This document shows positions 8,885 to 17,296 of a stretch of DNA of 64,000 nt, piece after piece. Below the pieces are notes generated by a model. It saw nothing but the letters and a program-made list of their open reading frames with translations. It was not told the DNA's origin and searched no databases. Origin of the DNA: an uncultured Clostridium sp. (GTDB taxonomy: Bacteria; Bacillota; Clostridia; Lachnospirales; Lachnospiraceae); NCBI GenBank assembly GCA_900542035.1, contig UQMJ01000013.1, positions 1 to 64,000 of the forward strand, given 5' to 3'. Made by a program: the position numbers and the translations under genes. The first letter of the stretch is position 1. Each line of letters starts with the position of its first letter.

Positions 8885-10848
8885 GCTGGCAGGAAGAGTT
8901 GATTGCGCTTTATGAGAAAAATCAGTCACAGGCAGGATCTATTCAATACAAAGAGTACATAAAAGAGGGAAAAAAAGAAAGACTTCCCTATGTACTTTTG
9001 CCGCCGTTTCATACGACAGTTATTGCACATATTCAGGTAACCATCAGTGCAGAAGGCGATTTTATCAGTGCATCCAGAGTGGATGAGGAAGATAAAATGA
9101 CGATTATTCCAGTCACTGAAAAATCAGGAAGCAGGACAGCAGGAAAGGCGCCTCATCCGCTGTGTGATAATCTGAAGTATCTTGCTGGGGATTATGAGAA
9201 CTATGTGCAGGAGAAAAAAGAGAATGCCGGAAGCTTTTATGAAGATTATATGCAGCAGCTGGAAAAATGGCATTTATCGCCATATACCCATGAAAAAGTG
9301 GACGCGGTGTATTTTTATTTGAAAAAAGGAAGTTTAATTCAGGACTTAGTAAGGGAAAAGGCTTTAGAAGTAAATGAATCCGGATTTTTATCTGAAAATG
9401 TTAAGATAGGAACAGAGGATCAGACGAAGGCGTTTATCCGATTTGTAGTTCGGAGTAAAACGGGAATGGATTTTATGACGCCGGATGAATGCTGGAAGGA
9501 TACTTCCCTGCAGGAATGTTTTATTCGATACAACCGTTCTCTGGAAGGGGAAACGGAATTGGATTATTTAACAGGGGAGTATCAGACCCCGTCCTATCTT
9601 CACTCAAAGAAAATCCGGAACGAGGGGGATGGAGCCAAGCTGATTTCCTCAAATGACGAACGGGATTATACATTTCGAGGACGATTTGTGACAAAAGAAC
9701 AGGCGTTTTCCATAGGTAATGAGACTTCCCAAAAAATGCACAATGCTTTGAAATGGATTATCAGAAAGCAGGGAAGAAGTTTTGATACCCTGACTATCGT
9801 TACCTGGGAGTCAGGCGGAAAAAAGATGCCGCTTTGGGACTGCGATACAGAAACCATTATATCTGCGGCAGAAGAGGATCTGGCAGGGGAATTTCAAGAT
9901 ACGTACCTGGATGAATGGGGAGACACAGAACCTCTGGATTCAGACGAAAATCCTATTACAGCCCAGCAATTTTACAGCGCACTGGAAGGTTACAGAAAGC
10001 AAGTGGATAATACGTCAAATATGATTTTGATGGCATTTGACGCAGCGACAACAGGACGTCTTAGCCTTGCAGAGTATAAACAGCTTGAAACTGCCAGGTA
10101 TCTGGAAAATATCAAAAAGTGGCATGAGCAATGCGGATGGCTGCAATATAAATTAAAAAATGGGAAAAAGGTAGCTTACTACGGAGTTCCAGGCGTTCGG
10201 GACATTGCAGATATTCTATATGGTACGGAATCAAAAGGCCGGATGACCATTGTTGATAAAAATGGAAAAAAGCTGTATGGAGAATTGAGCCGCAGACTTC
10301 TGCCATGTATCTGGGATGGAAGGTATATTCCGATGGATGTCCTTCATACCGTTGTAAGCAAAGCTTCTATGCCTCAAAACTATAAGGAACGATATAATTG
10401 GGAGAGAGTGCTGTTATTAGCCTGTTCGTTTGTGAAAAAGAATAGATATGACCGTAACCAAAAGGAGGAATGGAACGTGGCATTAAATGAGACGTGTACG
10501 ATCAGAGATTATTTATATGGAAGGCTTCTTGCCTTGGCAGACAGAATTGAATACCGGACTTATGATTTGGACAAAGATGCCGGAAGAGTTACAAATGCGA
10601 AAAGATACATGAGCACCTTTTCACAAAGGCCGTTCGACACCTGGAAAATTATCGAGGAAAACCTGCAGCCTTATCTGAATAAACTTTCGGCAGCCGAAAG
10701 GAGATATTACGAGAATTTATTAGATAGTATCTGCCAGATGTTTGATGTAGAAGAATTTCAGAAGAATGATAAATTGGACGGTTTATATTTGCTTGGATTC
10801 CACAGCCAGTCCTACGAACTGAAAAAGTATAAAAAAGCCAATGAGTAA
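8881..10848 (+). CDS. cas8c: Cas8c (Csd1), type I-C Cascade large subunit
   Basis: A 655-residue Csd1-family protein; the beginning (SWQEELIALYEKNQSQ) and the order between cas5 and cas7 identify it. It is the large Cascade subunit that reads the PAM and recruits Cas3. It starts with TTG at 8881, preceded by GGAGGTGGCAGA and overlapping the cas5c stop by four bases. A second, in-frame translation start for the small subunit Cas11c lies inside it at 10477. The stop is in the leader of cas7c. Confidence 0.92.
   Translation: MSWQEELIALYEKNQSQAGSIQYKEYIKEGKKERLPYVLLPPFHTTVIAHIQVTISAEGDFISASRVDEEDKMTIIPVTEKSGSRTAGKAPHPLCDNLKYLAGDYENYVQEKKENAGSFYEDYMQQLEKWHLSPYTHEKVDAVYFYLKKGSLIQDLVREKALEVNESGFLSENVKIGTEDQTKAFIRFVVRSKTGMDFMTPDECWKDTSLQECFIRYNRSLEGETELDYLTGEYQTPSYLHSKKIRNEGDGAKLISSNDERDYTFRGRFVTKEQAFSIGNETSQKMHNALKWIIRKQGRSFDTLTIVTWESGGKKMPLWDCDTETIISAAEEDLAGEFQDTYLDEWGDTEPLDSDENPITAQQFYSALEGYRKQVDNTSNMILMAFDAATTGRLSLAEYKQLETARYLENIKKWHEQCGWLQYKLKNGKKVAYYGVPGVRDIADILYGTESKGRMTIVDKNGKKLYGELSRRLLPCIWDGRYIPMDVLHTVVSKASMPQNYKERYNWERVLLLACSFVKKNRYDRNQKEEWNVALNETCTIRDYLYGRLLALADRIEYRTYDLDKDAGRVTNAKRYMSTFSQRPFDTWKIIEENLQPYLNKLSAAERRYYENLLDSICQMFDVEEFQKNDKLDGLYLLGFHSQSYELKKYKKANE
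10477..10848 (+). CDS. cas11c: Predicted internal Cas11c small subunit
   Basis: Type I-C systems are known to make their small Cascade subunit, Cas11c, from an internal start within cas8c. Here AAGGAGG (10462-10468) is followed, 8 bases on, by GTG at 10477, in the cas8c frame, giving a 123-residue, mostly helical protein beginning (M)ALNETCTIRDYLYGRLL. Its length and position at the 3' end of cas8c fit the known arrangement. The Shine-Dalgarno is seen directly; translation from it is inference. Confidence 0.75.
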   Translation: MALNETCTIRDYLYGRLLALADRIEYRTYDLDKDAGRVTNAKRYMSTFSQRPFDTWKIIEENLQPYLNKLSAAERRYYENLLDSICQMFDVEEFQKNDKLDGLYLLGFHSQSYELKKYKKANE

Positions 10849-10861
10849 GGGAGGTAACATC

Positions 10862-11710
10862 ATGAGCGAATTAACAGGAAAGATTGATTTTACATTGTTT
10901 ATTGGGGTATCAAATGCAAATCCAAACGGCGATCCGCTGAATGGAAACCGTCCTAGGATTGATTTAGACGGATATGGAGAAATTTCGGATGTCTGTATTA
11001 AAAGGAAGATTCGGAACCGGCTTCAGGATTTAGGAGAGAAGATTTTTGTACAGTCTGACGACAGGGCGGATGATGGATTCCGGAGTTTAAGAGAGCGGGC
11101 AGAGGGATGCCAGGAATTAAATAGTGAAATCAATAAAAAGAAAAAAGCCGACAGAGAAGTGTGCATGAAAATTGCCTGCAGGGAATGGATGGATGTACGA
11201 AGTTTTGGCCAGGTATTTGCATTTAAAGGAGAAGAGGTATCGTTTGGCGTCCGCGGCCCTGTTTCCATTCATCAGGCAGTGAGTTTATCTCCTGTAGATA
11301 TTATCAGTATGCAGATTACAAAAAGCGTAAATAGTGAAGCAGGAAAAGAGAGCAAGGCATCCGATACAATGGGAATGAAACACAGAATCGGTTTTGCGGT
11401 TTATAAAGTAATGGGAAGCGTCAATGTCCAGCTGGCAGAAAAAACAGGATTTTCAAAGGAAGATGCAGAGCTTTTAAAGGAAGCATTACGGACATTATTT
11501 GAAAATGATGCTTCTTCTGCAAGACCGGATGGAAGTATGGAAGTCTGCAGAATGTATTGGTGGCAGCACAATGAAAAAACGCCGGCAGTTTCCAGCGCTA
11601 AAATACAAAAGGGATTTCAGATCAAGGAAAAGGTAAGCAGACCAAAGAAATTTGAGGACTATGAGATTACCTGGGATGTGGAGGATTGTGTAAAACCGGA
11701 GGTATTTTAA
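10862..11710 (+). CDS. cas7c: Cas7c (Csd2), Cascade backbone subunit
   Basis: A 282-residue Csd2/Csh2-family RAMP protein. The N-terminal block GKIDFTLFIGVSNANPNGDP is diagnostic. Several copies coat the crRNA spacer to form the Cascade backbone. ATG 10862 is preceded by GGAGGTAACATC; an upstream in-frame ATG at 10841 lacks such a site. The frame looks intact, so interference should be possible even though adaptation is damaged by the break in cas1. Confidence 0.94.
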   Translation: MSELTGKIDFTLFIGVSNANPNGDPLNGNRPRIDLDGYGEISDVCIKRKIRNRLQDLGEKIFVQSDDRADDGFRSLRERAEGCQELNSEINKKKKADREVCMKIACREWMDVRSFGQVFAFKGEEVSFGVRGPVSIHQAVSLSPVDIISMQITKSVNSEAGKESKASDTMGMKHRIGFAVYKVMGSVNVQLAEKTGFSKEDAELLKEALRTLFENDASSARPDGSMEVCRMYWWQHNEKTPAVSSAKIQKGFQIKEKVSRPKKFEDYEITWDVEDCVKPEVF

Positions 11711-11711
11711 T

Positions 11712-12377
11712 TTGTATAAGGAAGAGGATTTTCTTCAACTGTCAGGAATCCAGCATTTTGCTTTTTGCCGCAGACAGTGGGCTCTGGCTTATATCGAACT
11801 TCAATGGCAGGAAAACGTAAGAACAGTAGAAGGGCGACTGCTCCATGAGACTGCCCATGATGCTTCTATAAAAGAAAAAAGAGGAGATTTGATAGTTGTC
11901 AGGGCGATGCCGGTACATTCCAGGGAACTTGGAATCAGCGGAGAATGTGATGTTGTGGAATTTCATAAGTCAAAAGATGGAGTGACAATTTTTGGCAGGG
12001 AAGGAAGATATACCGTTGTACCAATTGAATATAAACGTGGAAAACCGAAAGCGACAGATGCAGATGAACTTCAGATAACTGCACAGGCAATCTGCCTGGA
12101 AGAAATGTTATGCTGTGAAATTCCTTATGGTTATCTCTACTATGATGAGATAAGACGCAGGGAGAAGATAACATTTACAGAGAAACTGCGGCAAAAAGTA
12201 AAGGATATGTTTATAGAAATGCATAAATATTATTCCCAGGGATATACGCCGAAAGTGAAAATCAGTAAAAGCTGCAATGCCTGTTCTTTAAAGGATATCT
12301 GCTTTCCGGTATTGAATAAAAATGTATCGGTAAAGAATTATATTGACAGCAGAATGAGAGAGGAGGAAGCCAGGTGA
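11712..12377 (+). CDS. cas4: Cas4 RecB-like nuclease (adaptation)
   Basis: A 221-residue Cas4 with the RecB-nuclease core (GECDVVEF, about residue 76, and VPIEYKRGKPKAT, about 104) and four Cys for a [4Fe-4S] cluster: one in FAFCRRQWAL (about residue 19) and three in CNACSLKDIC (about 189-198). Cas4 trims pre-spacers and helps choose PAM-adjacent sequence. It starts with TTG 11712, preceded by GGAGGTATTTTAAT. The stop overlaps the GTG of cas1 (GTGA). Confidence 0.92.
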   Translation: MYKEEDFLQLSGIQHFAFCRRQWALAYIELQWQENVRTVEGRLLHETAHDASIKEKRGDLIVVRAMPVHSRELGISGECDVVEFHKSKDGVTIFGREGRYTVVPIEYKRGKPKATDADELQITAQAICLEEMLCCEIPYGYLYYDEIRRREKITFTEKLRQKVKDMFIEMHKYYSQGYTPKVKISKSCNACSLKDICFPVLNKNVSVKNYIDSRMREEEAR

Positions 12378-13679
12378 AACGACTGTTAAATACGTTGTAT
12401 GTAACAGGAAAAAATCGTTATCTTTCTCTGGATGGTGAAAATGTTGTTGTTTTAGAAGAACAAAAAGAGATTGGCAGGGTTCCTCTTCACAATCTTCAAG
12501 GGATTGTTACATTTGGCTATACTGGAGCAAGTCCGGCCCTTATGGGAACCTGTGCCCAGAAGAATATCGATCTTACCTTTATGTCTGCCAATGGAAGATT
12601 TTTGGCAAGAGTAACAGGAGAAGTGAAAGGAAATGTTACTTTGCGAAAGCAGCAGTATCGGGTTAGCGAGGATAAGGAAAAAAGCGTTCAGATTGCAAAA
12701 AACTTTATTTTTGGAAAAGTTTATAACGCAAAATGGATTCTGGAGAGGGCTGCAAGAGATTATCCAATGCGTCTGGATTCTGGTCAGCTGAAAGCAAAAT
12801 CGGCTCTTTTAAGAAACAGCTTAGAGGAAATCAGAAACTGTATGGACAGCGCCAGATTGCTGGGACTAGAGGGAGAAGCAGCAACCGTGTATTTTTCCGT
12901 ATTTGATCAACTGATACTGCAGCAAAAAGAAAATTTCTTTTTTCATGGGAGAAACAAAAGACCTCCATTGGATAATGTAAATGCAATGCTTTCTTTTGCG
13001 TATAGCTTGCTGGCAGGAATGTGCGGTTCGGCTTTAGAAGGAGTCGGGCTGGACGCCTATGTTGGATTCTACCATACAGACAGACCTGGAAGAATGTCAT
13101 TGGCTCTGGATTTGATGGAAGAACTCCGCGGGGTAATGGCAGATCGCTTTGTTTTAACAATGATTAGCATCAGTGTACAGGGGGCAATACGGTCAGAAAC
13201 GTCCAGATGACGCGCCTGCTGCGTTACTTTCAATCGGTGTACGTCCAGTACACCTCATTCAAGTGCCTTGCAGACGCGTCATCTGACCTGTTTCTGACTC
13301 TTCTGACCTCAAGTGGAGATAATTTCCCCATTTTTAAGGCAGACGAATGAAGCGTACTGGATGTACGCTGATTGAGGATAACGCAGAAAATGGGAAAATT
13401 ATCCCTCTTTGAGGCGTGTTGCCCCTGTACATTGATGCTAATAAAAGGATTATTCAAAAGGAACATTTTATTTGTAAGGAAAACGGAGCTGTACTTCTGA
13501 ACGAAAATGGCCGGAAGATATTTTTAAGTGCATGGCAGGAACGAAAACAGGATAGTATAAAACATCCATTTTTGAATGAAAAGATGGAATGGGGAATGAT
13601 TCCGCACGTACAGGCAATGCTGTTGGCCAGGTATCTGAGGGGAGATTTAGATGAATATCCGCCATTCCTGTGGAAGTAG
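12374..13679 (+). pseudogene. cas1: cas1, interrupted by a MITE-like insertion
   Basis: Codons 1-264 (GTG 12374 to 13166) encode Cas1, including the catalytic Glu (GEAATVYF), His (GFYHTD) and Asp (SLALDLMEELR) regions. Reading then enters a 272-bp element, adds 14 foreign residues and stops at 13210. The last 79 Cas1 residues resume at 13441 (NKRIIQKEHF to EYPPFLWK) and end at 13679. Joining 13166 to 13441 gives one 343-residue frame, the usual type I-C Cas1 length, with Met-Ile-Asn-Lys-Arg across the join. The insertion shifts the frame (274 bases). Unless the element is removed, spacer integration by Cas1-Cas2 should be lost. Confidence 0.92.
13167..13438. mobile_element. 272-bp MITE-like element flanked by TA
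   Basis: The ends are inverted repeats: GCATCAGTGTACAGGGG at 13167 and, on the opposite strand, GCATCAATGTACAGGGG ending at 13438. TA dinucleotides flank it (13165-13166 and 13439-13440), the target duplication made by IS630/Tc1-mariner transposases. No transposase is encoded. Inside are two long imperfect palindromes: GTCAGAAAC (13192) with GTTTCTGAC (13290), and a second arm pair around 13313-13333 and 13387-13410, each capped by a small hairpin (GTGTAC/GTACAC and GCGTAC/GTACGC). The element is a non-autonomous insertion; its family name is not known to me. Confidence 0.85.
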
Positions 13680-13687
13680 GTGATTCG

Positions 13688-13978
13688 ATGCTGGTGCTGA
13701 TTACATATGATGTAAACACTCAGACTGCTGAAGGGCGCAAGCGTCTGCGTAAAGTGGCAAAAGAGTGTGTAAACTATGGTCAGAGAGTTCAAAATTCTGT
13801 ATTTGAATGTCAGGTGGATACGACGAAATATCGCCAGATAAAAGCAATTTTAGAAGATATTATTGATAAAGAGAAAGACAGTTTGAGATTTTATAATCTG
13901 GGTGATAAATACAAAAATAAAGTGGAACATATGGGAGCAAAACAGAGTTTTGATGTGACAGAACCGTTGATTTTTTAA
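13688..13978 (+). CDS. cas2: Cas2 (adaptation)
   Basis: A 96-residue ferredoxin-fold protein with the Cas2 start MLVLITYDVNT (conserved Asp in YDV) and QNSVFECQVD. Cas2 bridges Cas1 dimers during spacer integration. ATG 13688 fits the family; it lies nine bases after the cas1 stop and follows GTAGGTGATTCG. The gene is intact although its partner cas1 is broken. Confidence 0.92.
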   Translation: MLVLITYDVNTQTAEGRKRLRKVAKECVNYGQRVQNSVFECQVDTTKYRQIKAILEDIIDKEKDSLRFYNLGDKYKNKVEHMGAKQSFDVTEPLIF

Positions 13979-14184
13979 GTGCACATTAACAAAGCTGCTG
14001 GTTTTAGAGATTCGGTGCGAATGTGAAGTGAACAGAAAAACCCGAGAGATTCGCACCGCTATCAGATGAAAAAATAATGAAAGGTTGTATTAGAATCAAG
14101 AAAAGTTAAAACAACAAGAAGAAAATATGGTAATAGTTGATAGAAATTTTCTTGATTAACAGAGAAAATATATGCAATATTGCT
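13979..14184 (+). promoter_or_regulatory. CRISPR leader
   Basis: The 206 bp between cas2 and the first repeat. It holds an inverted pair, GGTGCGAAT (14016-14024) and ATTCGCACC (14050-14058), a feature seen in many type I-C leaders, followed by an AT-rich stretch. The repeats end in ATTGAAAC on the + strand, so transcription and new-spacer insertion should start from this side. Confidence 0.75.
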
Positions 14185-14820
14185 GTCAACCTCCGTAAGG
14201 AGGTTGTGAATTGAAACGCTACGATAAAGATATGAGAGAAATCGAGCAGAGTCAACCTCCGTAAGGAGGTTGTGAATTGAAACAAAGTAACATCTGAACA
14301 AATTGCGCTGAAAGTTGTCAACCTCCGTAAGGAGGTTGTGAATTGAAACGATTTTGAGTTATCGAATAACGGAGACAGATTCAGTCAACCTCCGTAAGGA
14401 GGTTGTGAATTGAAACGAGAAGGCCTGGGTAACAGGATTTCTTGTCAACGGTCAACCTCCGTAAGGAGGTTGTGAATTGAAACAGTTCTTTTTCGCACTC
14501 TTCCGAGCAGGTAACGCGGTCAACCTCCGTAAGGAGGTTGTGAATTGAAACTCTTTTTTTGGAGGAATTATGGAAACGTTAAAAGTCAACCTCCGTAAGG
14601 AGGTTGTGAATTGAAACACCAGATGCCGGAGGTGTGATATGAGAGTAATTTCGTCAACCTCCGTAAGGAGGTTGTGAATTGAAACATTTGTGAATTCGTA
14701 TTTGCAAATGCAGAAGGAAGAGTCAACCTCCGTAAGGAGGTTGTGAATTGAAACACATCTTTCGCCGTGGGAAAGCTGCCACTGGATGTCAACCTCCGTA
14801 AGGAGGTTGTGAATTGAAAT
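14185..14820 (+). CRISPR. Type I-C CRISPR array, 10 repeats and 9 spacers
   Basis: Ten 33-bp repeats start at 14185, 14251, 14317, 14384, 14451, 14519, 14585, 14653, 14722 and 14788. Each begins GTCAACCTCCGTAAGGAGGT and ends with ATTGAAAC; the inner CAACCTCC/GGAGGTTG forms the stem cut by Cas5c. Spacers are 33-36 bp. Repeats 1-9 appear identical; the tenth ends in T instead of C, as expected at the leader-distal end. I found no spacer matching elsewhere in this window by eye. Confidence 0.98.
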
Positions 14821-14853
14821 ACATTTTTCGCCGCGAGAGAGCTGTCTCTGGAA
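14821..14853 (+). repeat. Degenerate spacer, sister of spacer 9
   Basis: The 33 bp right after the last repeat match spacer 9 (14755-14787) at 26 of 33 positions without gaps; both start ACAT.TTTCGCCG and share AGCTG and CTGGA. No full repeat follows, only a vague GT...GTAAGG resemblance. It is either a remnant tenth spacer whose repeat decayed, or the trailer end of an old unit duplication. Confidence 0.7.
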
Positions 14854-14913
14854 GTTCCAGTGTAAGGGAGAAGCAGCAGAAAATATAGTAAGTCCTTATT
14901 CGGAGGTACCAGA

Positions 14914-15306
14914 ATGGAGAAAAATATTAATAGTCAGGATGTATTTTTGTTTTTTGAATCGCATAGGGAGGCATTTCCATTGTATGAAGCCTTTACGCGT
15001 AAATTAATGGAACGATTCCCGCAGACAAAAATGCGTGTACAAAAGTCACAGATAACATTTTCAGATCGGTATGTGTTTGCCTGTCTTTCTTTTCTGCGTG
15101 TAAAAAAGAAGGCAGAACTTCCAAAACCTTATCTTGTAGTTACTCTGGGGCTTCCTTATCCGCTGGAATCCGTGCGTGTAGCAGTAAAAACAGAACCTTA
15201 TCCAGGAAGATGGACAACGCATATTGTGATAGGGACATTGGAAGAAATCGATGAAGAACTATTTGGATGGGTACAGCAGGCCTATGAGTTTGCACAGTGT
15301 AAGTAG
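14914..15306 (+). CDS. DUF5655-like protein
   Basis: A 130-residue soluble protein. The pattern of a central KSQITFSDRYVFACLSFL followed by a Leu-rich strand and a C-terminal helix IDEELFGWVQQAYEFA resembles the DUF5655 family, often placed near nuclease-like or stress genes; function unknown. CGGAGGTACCAGA precedes the ATG. It stands alone between the CRISPR array and spoIID and has no visible tie to the cas genes beyond position. The family call is from memory of the pattern. Confidence 0.6.
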   Translation: MEKNINSQDVFLFFESHREAFPLYEAFTRKLMERFPQTKMRVQKSQITFSDRYVFACLSFLRVKKKAELPKPYLVVTLGLPYPLESVRVAVKTEPYPGRWTTHIVIGTLEEIDEELFGWVQQAYEFAQCK

Positions 15307-15452
15307 CTTCAGATAAAAAGAAAACAGTAAAGAGAGCGGATTGCAGCAATAGCTTCCGGCCGGATGCTGCTAGATATAGATGTTAAAAATTAATTGTATG
15401 TTTTCTGCCTTTGGGACATATAGTAAAGAAAAAGCGAACAAAGGCAGGCAGA

Positions 15453-16373
15453 ATGAAGAAAAAAATTTGGACAGCCATAGTGGCAGGGATTTTATTTCCA
15501 TATATCGTGACTTTAGCAATAGGAGAACCGGCAATAACCGGACATGAAATCAGAGAGAAAACGAATTCTGGAAGAAGAATTTTACTGGACAGAGAGCAGG
15601 GAGGATATGTGGATTTGGAAGATTATCTTCCAGGAGTGGTAGCCAGGCAGATTCCGGCCCAATTTGAACCGGAAGCATTAAAAGCCCAGGCAATTCTGGC
15701 CCGTACCTATATCCGAAAACAGATGGCAGGAGAGACAGAGATTGCAGAATCTGCACTGGATTTAGATTGTTTCGAGGAAGAACAGCTGAAAACTTTGTGG
15801 GGTACCGATAAATTTGTGGAATACTATAAAAAAATGGAATCTGCAGTGGAAGAGACTAGGGGAATGGTCATTACCTGGAATGGACAGCTGATAGATCCAC
15901 TGTTTTGCAGAGCCAGTTCAGGAAAAACCAGGGACGGAGGCGGGTACCATCCTTATCTGACATCCGCAGACAGCAAACGAGACGTGGAAGCAGAAGGATT
16001 TTTACAGATTGTTACATGGGAGAAAAGGGAGTTTGCCTCACTGTTAAGCGGCATTCCGGAAGGAGAAATCATTTCAGAAGATATGGTTCCTGGATGTATA
16101 CAGGTGGTTTCCAGGGATGCGTCAGGATACATAGAAGAAATTCAGATAGGAAGCACGATTCACAGCGGAGATACGGTTCAATATGCGCTGGGGCTTCAAT
16201 CGCCGGATTTCTTTATTGAGGAATATCAAGGAAGCGTACGGGCAGTCTGTTCTGGGATTGGACATGGTTATGGAATGTCTCAGTACGGAGCGGAGAGAAA
16301 AGCAAAAGAAGGCTGGACAGCCCAGGATATTCTGGAATATTATTTTAAAGATATTGTGTTGATTTCTGAATAA
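15453..16373 (+). CDS. spoIID: Stage II sporulation protein D (SpoIID), peptidoglycan lytic transglycosylase
   Basis: A 306-residue protein with one N-terminal membrane segment (IWTAIVAGILFPYIVTLAIG) and the SpoIID/LytB domain: VDLEDYLPGVVARQIPAQFEPEALKAQA-type block (about residues 52-80, conserved Glu near the P of EALKAQ) and the end motif GHGYGMSQYGAE..A (about 271). With SpoIIP and SpoIIM it digests septal peptidoglycan and drives engulfment. ATG 15453, after an AAGGCAGGCAG site, is chosen over TTG 15411. It lies 40 bp before a SpoIIQ-like gene, the same order as in Bacillus and Clostridia. Confidence 0.92.
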   Translation: MKKKIWTAIVAGILFPYIVTLAIGEPAITGHEIREKTNSGRRILLDREQGGYVDLEDYLPGVVARQIPAQFEPEALKAQAILARTYIRKQMAGETEIAESALDLDCFEEEQLKTLWGTDKFVEYYKKMESAVEETRGMVITWNGQLIDPLFCRASSGKTRDGGGYHPYLTSADSKRDVEAEGFLQIVTWEKREFASLLSGIPEGEIISEDMVPGCIQVVSRDASGYIEEIQIGSTIHSGDTVQYALGLQSPDFFIEEYQGSVRAVCSGIGHGYGMSQYGAERKAKEGWTAQDILEYYFKDIVLISE

Positions 16374-16413
16374 GTCGCCTTGGTTTGGTAAGAATAGTAC
16401 CGAGGTGATAAAC

Positions 16414-17205
16414 GTGAAAGAGAGAGTAAGTAAACTGTTCAAGGATAAATTAGTCCTTGTCATGCTGGTACTGGGCCTGCTGACTATAGTAGCCGCGGCA
16501 GGAACCATGACCATCTACAAAGGAAACCGTGCAGAAGAAACCCCTTACCTGCAGATGGGAGAGTCAGAAAAAGAGATTGCAGAGCAGGAAACAATCCGTC
16601 CTGAAACTCAGGTACAGAAAGACGGTCCATCAGATGCACAAGAAGAACATGAGAACCATCAGTTAGCGGAAAATGCGAACCATACAGAAAAAAAGGAGAT
16701 TACGGAAAAAGAAAAACCTGCAGAAGTTCCAGCTTCAGAGGCAGAACCAGCTGGTGCAGGGCAGGAAAATGCGCTTGCATTAAACCTGGATTTTACGGAA
16801 AACAGCCGTATGTCCTGGCCGGTACAAGGAAATATACTTCTGGATTACAGCATGGATTCTACGATTTATTTTCCAACCCTGGATCAGTATAAATGCAATT
16901 CTGGAATTGTGATTCAGGGAGAAATCAGCGCTCCGGTAAAAGCTCCGGCAGATGCAAAAGTAACGGCAGTGGGAACCAATGAAGAAATTGGCAGCTATGC
17001 AGTTTTGGATTTGGGAAATGAGTACAGTGTAACCTGCGGACAGCTAAAAGAGATACAGGCAGAGGCAGGGGACTATGTGGAAAAAGGCCAGATTTTAGGG
17101 TATGTAGCCGAGCCGACCAAATACTATTGCGTAGAAGGGAGCAGCGTTTTCGTAGAAATGACTTACCAGGGAAAGCCGGTCGATCCAGTAGATTTTATGG
17201 AATAG
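16414..17205 (+). CDS. SpoIIQ-like M23-fold protein with lost active-site residues
   Basis: A 263-residue protein: basic start, one membrane segment (LVLVMLVLGLLTIVAAAG), a Glu/Lys/Pro-rich linker (about 45-125) and a C-terminal M23/LytM fold ending GKPVDPVDF. The zinc ligands are absent: the H.G.D block reads CNSGIVIQ and the HLHFE block reads SSVFVEM. It therefore should not cut peptidoglycan and fits the SpoIIQ class that docks with SpoIIIAH across the engulfing septum. GTG 16414 follows CCGAGGTGATAAAC. It is 40 bp after spoIID. Confidence 0.8.
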   Translation: MKERVSKLFKDKLVLVMLVLGLLTIVAAAGTMTIYKGNRAEETPYLQMGESEKEIAEQETIRPETQVQKDGPSDAQEEHENHQLAENANHTEKKEITEKEKPAEVPASEAEPAGAGQENALALNLDFTENSRMSWPVQGNILLDYSMDSTIYFPTLDQYKCNSGIVIQGEISAPVKAPADAKVTAVGTNEEIGSYAVLDLGNEYSVTCGQLKEIQAEAGDYVEKGQILGYVAEPTKYYCVEGSSVFVEMTYQGKPVDPVDFME

Positions 17206-17223
17206 AATCCAGTTGGCGAATAG

Positions 17224-17265
17224 AAAATCCTGTGCTATACTTAACAGCAGTACAGGATTTTTTCT
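17224..17265 (+). terminator. Terminator after the SpoIIQ-like gene
   Basis: AAATCCTGT (17225-17233) pairs with ACAGGATTT (17252-17260), followed by T. The loop is long (18 bases). Confidence 0.65.
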
Positions 17266-17296
17266 GGTATAAAGACACTATTTTTGGAGGAATGAA

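Noticed and set aside
14218..14787. Possible self-targeting spacers against the resident prophage
   Set aside because: I compared the spacers with the window by eye and found no match; the prophage part outside the window and a proper search could change this.
14914..15306. DUF5655-like gene as a CRISPR accessory gene
   Set aside because: It is adjacent to the array but separated from the cas operon, with its own ribosome site and no recurring association that I can support.
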